Source: Actinomycetota bacterium (lineage in GTDB: Bacteria; Actinomycetota; Thermoleophilia; Miltoncostaeales; Miltoncostaeaceae). Taken from it: a stretch of DNA of 6,236 nt. A model generated the notes under the pieces. The model made no database searches. It was not told the origin of the DNA and saw only the letters and a list, made by a program, of their open reading frames with translations. Of the stretch, positions 1 through 3,966 are shown piece by piece. The stretch covers positions 1-6,236 of the forward strand of contig CANGAY010000046.1 in the NCBI GenBank assembly GCA_947451735.1, given 5' to 3'. Each line of letters opens with the position of its first letter. Positions within the stretch are counted from its first letter, which is position 1. The translations under genes were made by a program, and so were the position numbers.

Positions 1-1114
1 GCTCCAGCTCACGGATCACCTCGAGCGCGCGCACCTTGGGCGCACCCGTCACCGATCCCGCGGGGAACACCGCGCGAAGGACGTCGGCGGGCCCGGCGTC
101 GTCGCGCAGTTCGGCCCGCACCTGGCTCACCATGTGGTCGGCGTAGGCCGTGGTGAGCGGGTTCATCAGCGACGGCACCGACACCCCGCCCGGCTTTGCC
201 ACGCGCCCCAGGTCGTTCCGCACCAGGTCGACGATCATCACGTGTTCGGCACGGTCCTTCACCGAAACCCTCAGGCCGTCGAACCCACCGGGTGCGGCGG
301 TGCCCTTGATGGGCTCGCTCCAGGCGAACCGCCCATCGCTGGCAACCATGCGCTCGGGCGAGGCCGACACCACGGTGCCCTCGTCCATCACCACATAGGC
401 CCGGTGCGGCGCATCACCGGCCGCAGCCCAAAGTGCCTGCGCCAGCGCAAGCGCCCCATCGCCCCACTCGGCATCAAGCCGCTGCACCAGATTGACCTGA
501 TACACGTCCCCGGCCCGGATGAGCTCGCGCGCCCGCTCAACCGCAGCGAGATAGAGATCGCCGGGAAGCGAGGAGAACACCGCAACGTCACGGTGCCTGA
601 CACCGCCCGGTGCCAGACACCCACCGGTGCCAGACACCGCCCGGTGTCTGGCACCGGTTGCGAGCAGCAGTTGCCTGAACTCCTTGCCGTTTTGTTCCCC
701 GTGCAGGGTTGCGGTGCCGTCGTCTTCGATCACGAATACCGCTGGGTATCTCGCGATTGCTCCTGTTGGTGGGCCCGCTTCGTCTGGTGGGGAGCCCGGC
801 AGCAACTCCACGGTTCCCGCCAGGCGGTCGCCCAGCAGGCCCATCCAGCCGCCCGCCATGGGGTCGGCGCCCGTCGGAGTGGTGGGGCGGCGCAGGGCGT
901 CCCAGATGCCCGCGCCCGTGGCCACCTCGTCGGGGCATGCGGCCACGATGGTGCGGCCCAGATGGCGGGTGAGCACCGGGCGGTCCAGGTGGTGCACGGC
1001 CGCCAGCAGGGTGTCGGGGGAGACCCGTCCGGGCAGGCGCACGGCCACGGCGCCACCCCGCTGTGTGACAATGGACTGTCCCGCGAAGGCCCCGGTGGTG
1101 GTGCGCTGCCCCAT
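1..1114 (-). CDS. pabB: Aminodeoxychorismate synthase component I (PabB), 3'-truncated by the window edge
   Basis: The minus strand is open without a stop from ATG at 1114 to base 1, giving 371 residues; the C-terminal part lies outside the window. The enzyme aminates chorismate to 4-amino-4-deoxychorismate for p-aminobenzoate and folate, normally with ammonia from a PabA glutaminase that is not visible here. The N-terminal half carries GGWMGLLGD (88-96) and RYPAVFVIE (122-130), as in TrpE/PabB N-terminal domains. The chorismate-binding core shows VYQVNL (204-209), SPERM (252-256), PIKGT (268-272), KDRAEHVMIVDL (286-297), VRNDLGRV (298-305) and PAGSVTGAPK (351-360). Lysine 270 in PIKGT favours PabB, since anthranilate synthases have PIAGT there. 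The segment between PIKGT and KDRAEH seems several residues shorter than usual. Residues 154-175 are encoded by a palindromic repeat array (separate entry) inserted between the two halves. No good ribosome-binding site precedes the ATG; TAGCGT 8 nt upstream suggests a near-leaderless start. The family is confident; PabB rather than TrpE is likely. Confidence 0.93.
   Translation of the reverse strand, partial: MGQRTTTGAFAGQSIVTQRGGAVAVRLPGRVSPDTLLAAVHHLDRPVLTRHLGRTIVAACPDEVATGAGIWDALRRPTTPTGADPMAGGWMGLLGDRLAGTVELLPGSPPDEAGPPTGAIARYPAVFVIEDDGTATLHGEQNGKEFRQLLLATGARHRAVSGTGGCLAPGGVRHRDVAVFSSLPGDLYLAAVERARELIRAGDVYQVNLVQRLDAEWGDGALALAQALWAAAGDAPHRAYVVMDEGTVVSASPERMVASDGRFAWSEPIKGTAAPGGFDGLRVSVKDRAEHVMIVDLVRNDLGRVAKPGGVSVPSLMNPLTTAYADHMVSQVRAELRDDAGPADVLRAVFPAGSVTGAPKVRALEVIRELE
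592..655. repeat. Four-unit palindromic repeat array inside pabB (17-bp period)
   Basis: On the plus strand four 13-mers follow each other at exact 17-bp spacing: GGTGCCTGACACC (592-604), GGTGCCAGACACC (609-621), GGTGCCAGACACC (626-638) and GGTGTCTGGCACC (643-655). The 4-bp spacers are GCCC, CACC and GCCC. Each unit is itself a near-palindrome (GGTG...CACC), and the last is the exact reverse complement of the second and third. Units three and four with their flanks form a perfect 16-bp inverted repeat (623-638 with 643-658) around a 4-nt loop. The array is read through in frame in pabB as residues 154-175, a Gly/Arg/His/Ala-rich stretch unlike either neighbouring domain. It resembles small REP-like mobile palindromes. 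No other copy is visible in this window, so genome-wide dispersal is inference. Confidence 0.9.
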
Positions 1115-1122
1115 TGCCTTCG

Positions 1123-1128
1123 ACGCTA
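1123..1128 (-). promoter_or_regulatory. Possible -10 box for a near-leaderless pabB transcript
   Basis: The minus strand reads TAGCGT, which fits TANNNT, with 8 nt between it and the pabB ATG. Transcription would then begin at or within a base or two of the start codon, which would explain the lack of a usable Shine-Dalgarno sequence. The upstream -35 match is poor (GTGACG at about 19 bp), so this is tentative. Confidence 0.35.
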
Positions 1129-1134
1129 CACAAC

Positions 1135-1140
1135 GAGGAG
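1135..1140 (+). promoter_or_regulatory. Ribosome-binding site fixing the GTG start at 1145
   Basis: GAGGAG lies 4 nt before the GTG at 1145. The same frame stays open far upstream, but that part is antisense to pabB. This purine-rich site, and the change to protein-like sequence just after it, place the real start at 1145. Confidence 0.7.
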
Positions 1141-1144
1141 AGCC

Positions 1145-1687
1145 GTGCGTCACACCATCGCGTTCCAGGCCACAGGTTTCGAGGCCGGTCCCGTCGACGT
1201 GCAGATCGAGGTGCCCGAGGGCGAAGAGGGCCCCGAGCCCAACCAGATCCCGTCGGCCATCGTCGCATTTCTGGGTGGTCCGTCCATTCAGGCCACGGCC
1301 TTCATCAGCCAGGTGGACGCCGAGAACATCATGGGCGCCTTCACCCAGGCCGAGTCGATGCGTGGTCAGATGCCCGCCGAGGCCGCCTCATGGGAGCCCG
1401 AGCCCACCGTGATGCCCGCCGCCATGCTGTTCGGCGTGAACATCGAGAGCCTGGTCGGCGCCGCGGTCACCCCGCCGCACATCCAGGACGAGGGCCAGAT
1501 CGTTCCCCACTGGACCGTGGGGCTTCAGGACGCCGACGGCTCGTCAATTCAGGTGGCCGTGTCGGACGCCCTCTCGGTGACCATCATCCGCGCACTGGCC
1601 GACATCGCCAACGGCACCCTGGGCGAGGGTGACGAACTCGACGCCGGCCCGGTGGCCGACGACGAGGACGTGGAGGAGGACGCCTAG
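1145..1687 (+). CDS. Acidic lysine-free protein of unknown function
   Basis: This 180-residue protein starts at GTG 1145 behind a GAGGAG site and ends at TAG 1685-1687. I do not recognise the family. It has no lysine and no cysteine, only three arginines (2, 73, 149), and 31 Asp/Glu, so it is strongly anionic. Acidic residues cluster at 22-31 (EVPEGEEGPE) and in the last 20 residues, which end DDEDVEEDA and are probably disordered. Between them is a more hydrophobic, possibly folded core: IPSAIVAFLGGPSIQATAF (35-53), VMPAAMLFGVNIESLVGAAV (89-108) and a helix-like IQVAVSDALSVTIIRALADI (135-154). There is no signal peptide or clear membrane helix, so it is probably cytoplasmic. It is transcribed divergently from pabB across a 30-bp spacer and converges on a hydrolase-like gene. 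Composition matches its neighbours, so nothing points to recent transfer. The reading frame is well supported; the function is open. Confidence 0.85.
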   Translation: MRHTIAFQATGFEAGPVDVQIEVPEGEEGPEPNQIPSAIVAFLGGPSIQATAFISQVDAENIMGAFTQAESMRGQMPAEAASWEPEPTVMPAAMLFGVNIESLVGAAVTPPHIQDEGQIVPHWTVGLQDADGSSIQVAVSDALSVTIIRALADIANGTLGEGDELDAGPVADDEDVEEDA

Positions 1688-1703
1688 CCCGAGTGGCTAG
1701 GCG
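1681..1703. terminator. Shared stem-loop over the stop codons of two convergent genes
   Basis: CGCCTAGCC (1681-1689) and GGCTAGGCG (1695-1703) are perfect 9-bp inverted repeats around a 5-nt loop. The left arm contains the TAG stop of the acidic protein gene and the right arm contains the stop of the convergent hydrolase-like gene. The stem is GC-rich but lacks a T tract on either side, as is common in high-GC actinobacterial terminators. Bidirectional termination is inferred from the hairpin and the convergent layout. Confidence 0.6.
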
Positions 1704-2404
1704 GTGACGGCGGCTTCGCGGTCGCCCGACATGGACAGGCGGCGCACGGCGTCAACCAGCTGTGGGCCGCCGTCCTTCGCCATGTCATGCCCTGCGCCCT
1801 CGGCCACCTCGAAGGTGGCGGCGCGCAGCCAGATGGCCAGCTCGCGCTGATCCTGTGACGGCACGGCCTTGTCGTCCTCGCCGGCCACGATGGCCACGGG
1901 GGCGTCAACCTGTGCCAGCGCGCCGCGCCAGTCGGGGCGCGTTGCCATGGCCTCGGCGGCCAGCGCCTGGCCCTCGTCGCGGTTGCGCTCGCGGAGCGCG
2001 CGGGCGATGAGCATCCAGCGGTCGCGGCCGTCGCTGTCCTCGCCGCGCGGGCCGATGCCCGACAGCACGAGGCCCGACACCAGCCCGGGGTGGCCCAGCG
2101 CCAGGGCCAGCGCCGTGGCGCCACCCAGCCCGATGCCCAGCATCACCGCGCCGCCACCCTCGGTGGCCACCAGCCGCGCCACGTCGCTCGCGAAGTCGTC
2201 GATGCTCCACGGACCGGCGGGGCACGGCGAGTCGCCGTGGCCACGCAGCTCGGGAATCATCACCCGGTGGTCCTTGTAGAGCGGCTTGAGCGCCTTCTTC
2301 AGATCGGACGACGGGCGGCCCACATCGTGGAGCGCCACGACGAGGGGGCCGTCCTTGCCCTCAGTGATGAAGGAGAGGTTGATTGCAGGCGGAAGTGATG
2401 GCAT
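1697..2404 (-). CDS. Alpha/beta-hydrolase-fold protein with glycine at the nucleophile position (possible pseudoenzyme)
   Basis: The protein has 235 residues from ATG 2404 to TAG 1697-1699 and a clear alpha/beta hydrolase pattern: strand VVALHDVG (22-29), IPELRGHGDSP (50-60), an elbow region MLGIGLGG (88-95), strand LVLSGIGP (112-119), acid-loop VAGEDDKAVP (173-182) and the histidine loop EGAGHD (202-207). The elbow should read G-x-S-x-G; here it reads G-I-G-L-G, with codon GGG at position 92 where serine is expected. The likely acid (Asp178) and His206 remain. The frame is intact and the codon use normal, so it does not look like a decaying gene. Either it is non-hydrolytic (binding or regulatory) or it uses unusual chemistry. 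A TTG 39 nt upstream is in frame but coincides with a -35 box, so ATG 2404 is preferred. No signal peptide is seen, so it is probably cytoplasmic. It lies downstream of a second, intact hydrolase gene and has its own likely promoter. Confidence 0.9.
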   Translation of the reverse strand: MPSLPPAINLSFITEGKDGPLVVALHDVGRPSSDLKKALKPLYKDHRVMIPELRGHGDSPCPAGPWSIDDFASDVARLVATEGGGAVMLGIGLGGATALALALGHPGLVSGLVLSGIGPRGEDSDGRDRWMLIARALRERNRDEGQALAAEAMATRPDWRGALAQVDAPVAIVAGEDDKAVPSQDQRELAIWLRAATFEVAEGAGHDMAKDGGPQLVDAVRRLSMSGDREAAVTA

Positions 2405-2413
2405 AGGCGGGGC

Positions 2414-2443
2414 AGGATAGGTGCACAGCCCGTGCGGAGTCAA
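2414..2443 (-). promoter_or_regulatory. Promoter with near-leaderless start for the hydrolase-like gene
   Basis: On the minus strand TTGACT (2443-2438, five of six consensus -35 bases) is followed after 18 bp by TATCCT (2419-2414, four of six -10 bases). Nine bases then separate the -10 box from ATG 2404. Transcription would start about three bases before the ATG, matching the absence of a Shine-Dalgarno sequence. This suggests that the gene can be expressed apart from the upstream operon. Confidence 0.6.
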
Positions 2444-2450
2444 GGAAATT

Positions 2451-2483
2451 GCACAAAGTGCCTGCTGAGAGCCGCTTTCTCAG
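2451..2483 (-). terminator. Weak double hairpin after the intact hydrolase gene
   Basis: Reading the minus strand, CTGAGA/TCTCAG (arms 2483-2478 and 2470-2465) overlaps the TGA stop of the intact hydrolase. It is followed by GCAC-TTT-GTGC (2461-2451) and then AATTT. The stems are short (6 and 4 bp), so at most this would be a weak or partial terminator between the two hydrolase genes. The second palindrome could instead be a protein-binding site just upstream of the next promoter. Confidence 0.3.
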
Positions 2484-3190
2484 GCGATGTGCGCCAGCAG
2501 CAGATCGGCGAATTCGCCCGGCTGCTCAAGCGCCGTCATGTGCCCCGCGCCGCCGATGATGGCCAGGGTGGCCCCGGGGATTGCGGCCGCCATCTCCATG
2601 TGCACCGCGGGCGGCGTGACGGCGTCGTGCTCACCCACCACCACCAGCGTGGGAACGCCGATGGCCGGCAGCAGCGCCGTGTGGTCGCTGCGCGTTGCGA
2701 TGGCCATGGTGGCGTCGGCCATCGCCTCGGCCGGCTGCCGCTCGGCGATCGCCCGAAGCCGCGCCACCACCTGCGGGTCGGGGTCGGGCCCGAGCGCACG
2801 CGGCACGAAGCCGTCGAGGAACGCCGCGCTGCCATCGCGACGCAGCATCTCAGCCGTCTCGCGCCGGGCGTCCATGCCCTCGGGCGCCTCGCCCGACGCC
2901 CGGGTGTCGGCCAGCACCAGGCTGCCCACGCGGTCGGGGTGCGCCGCCAGCAGCGCCAGCGCCAGATACCCGCCCATCGAGAGCCCCACCACCGCCGACC
3001 CCGCAGGCATCTGCCCCGCCAGCCGGTCGGCCTCGCCCGCCATGGTCCAGCCGGGCTCCACGCCCCGCGCGCCGAACCCCGGCAGGTCGGGCGTCAGCAC
3101 CTCGTGGCCAGCAGCGCGCACGGCCTCTGCCACCTCGTGCCAGAACGCCGAGTCCTGCGGGAAGGGGTGCAGCAGCACCACGGTGGCCAC
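2480..3190 (-). CDS. Alpha/beta hydrolase with intact Ser-Asp-His triad
   Basis: This 236-residue protein starts at GTG 3190 and ends at TGA 2480-2482. It is a standard single-domain alpha/beta hydrolase: oxyanion strand VVLLHPFPQ (4-12), PDLPGFGARG (34-43), nucleophile elbow GLSMGG (69-74, Ser71), strand LVLADTR, a helical cap at roughly 100-165, acid loop VVVGEHDAVTP (184-194, Asp189) and GGAGHM (213-218, His217). The fold resembles enol-lactonase and carboxylesterase relatives, but the substrate cannot be read from the sequence. An ATG at 3256 is in frame but would extend 64 bases back into the methyltransferase gene with a Pro/Arg/His-rich, unfold-like stretch. GTG 3190 starts right at the first beta strand, two bases after the methyltransferase stop, so translational coupling is likely. 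It has no signal peptide and is probably cytoplasmic. Confidence 0.92.
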   Translation of the reverse strand: MATVVLLHPFPQDSAFWHEVAEAVRAAGHEVLTPDLPGFGARGVEPGWTMAGEADRLAGQMPAGSAVVGLSMGGYLALALLAAHPDRVGSLVLADTRASGEAPEGMDARRETAEMLRRDGSAAFLDGFVPRALGPDPDPQVVARLRAIAERQPAEAMADATMAIATRSDHTALLPAIGVPTLVVVGEHDAVTPPAVHMEMAAAIPGATLAIIGGAGHMTALEQPGEFADLLLAHIA

Positions 3191-3192
3191 GG

Positions 3193-3966
3193 CTACGCCC
3201 GGGCCTCGAGGATGAGCCCCGACACGGGGAATGCCACGGTGTCGCCCCGCATCCACGGCGTCATGGTGCGCGCCAGTTCGGCCTCGAGCGCCGGCGCCTC
3301 GGTGGGGTCGCCGATGGCCAGCGACGTGCAGTAGGCCTCGGCGATGTCGGCCAGCGAGTCGAACTCGGCGTCAACGGAGTGCACCGACACCCGCACGGCG
3401 TCGAGCCCCGCGTCGTCGGCGATCTCGGCCAGCTCGTCGGGGTCGCCCATGCCGAACGCCGTGCGCAGCAGCTCGGTGGCCTTGCCGCCCGAGTGCGCCT
3501 CGATGGCGGTGATGATGCCCTCGAACCCCGGGCAGTCGTCCACGTGTCCCCACGTCGAGACCACCATGCGCCCGCCCTGGCGCGTCACCCGCGCCATCTC
3601 GGCAAGGGCCGCCGAGGGGGTGTCCATGAACATGAGCCCGAAGCTGCAGGCGATGGCGTCGGCCTCGGCGTCGTCGAACGGCAGGTCCTCCGCCGCGCCC
3701 ACCACGAACTCGGCCTCGGGGGTGCGCTCGGCCGCGCGCTCCAGCATCGACACCGACGGGTCGGCACCCACCACGCGCATCCACCCGGCGTCGATCAGGT
3801 GCGGGGGCAGCACGCCGGTGCCGCAGGCCACATCGAACACCGTGTCGCCGGCCTCGCCCAGCAGGGCCGCCACGCGGGCCGCCCATGGGTCGAACATGGC
3901 GGGCACCAGGATGTCGTCGTACGCGTCGGCCGCGCCGCCCACGAAGTAGCCGTCACCGCCGCTCAT
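3193..3966 (-). CDS. Class I SAM-dependent methyltransferase (UbiE/type 11-like)
   Basis: The protein has 257 residues, from ATG 3966 to TAG 3193-3195. It has a seven-strand Rossmann methyltransferase core: SAM-binding motif I VFDVACGTG (43-51), the acidic residue ending strand 2 in GADPS (Asp69), AAEDLPF (91-97) contacting the adenine side, ACSFGLMFM (106-114) as motif II, and GGRMVVSTWG (131-140) as motif III. The N-terminal YFVGGAADAYDDILVPAMF is typical of the small-molecule or lipid-quinone type 11 group. The C-terminal 100 residues, which would recognise the substrate, carry no motif I can assign. The start codon shares the ATGA overlap with the stop of the upstream ligase-type gene and has a GGGGG-type ribosome site about 8 nt upstream. 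The intact hydrolase follows after two bases, so the three genes form a tight coupled set. The methyl acceptor is unknown; a quinone, fatty acyl or glycan product is equally possible. Confidence 0.92.
   Translation of the reverse strand: MSGGDGYFVGGAADAYDDILVPAMFDPWAARVAALLGEAGDTVFDVACGTGVLPPHLIDAGWMRVVGADPSVSMLERAAERTPEAEFVVGAAEDLPFDDAEADAIACSFGLMFMDTPSAALAEMARVTRQGGRMVVSTWGHVDDCPGFEGIITAIEAHSGGKATELLRTAFGMGDPDELAEIADDAGLDAVRVSVHSVDAEFDSLADIAEAYCTSLAIGDPTEAPALEAELARTMTPWMRGDTVAFPVSGLILEARA

Noticed and set aside
592..655. CRISPR array
   Set aside because: Units are 13 bp with 4-bp near-identical spacers inside a coding gene, far too short for repeat-spacer structure, and no cas gene is present.
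134..1144. Long plus-strand open frame running into the acidic protein gene
   Set aside because: It is antisense to pabB, gives an Arg/His/Pro-rich sequence without domain character, and lacks a start signal; the true start is GTG 1145.
1697..2404. Pseudogene call for the nucleophile-less hydrolase
   Set aside because: The frame is full length with normal codon use, other fold motifs and a good promoter; only the nucleophile is changed.
2405..2443. TTG start adding 13 residues to the hydrolase-like protein
   Set aside because: The TTG lies in a good -35 box, no ribosome site precedes it, and the added residues are Pro-rich and outside the fold.
3191..3256. ATG 3256 as start of the intact hydrolase
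   Set aside because: It would overlap the methyltransferase by 64 bases and add an unfold-like Arg/His/Pro stretch; GTG 3190 fits the fold and the coupling.
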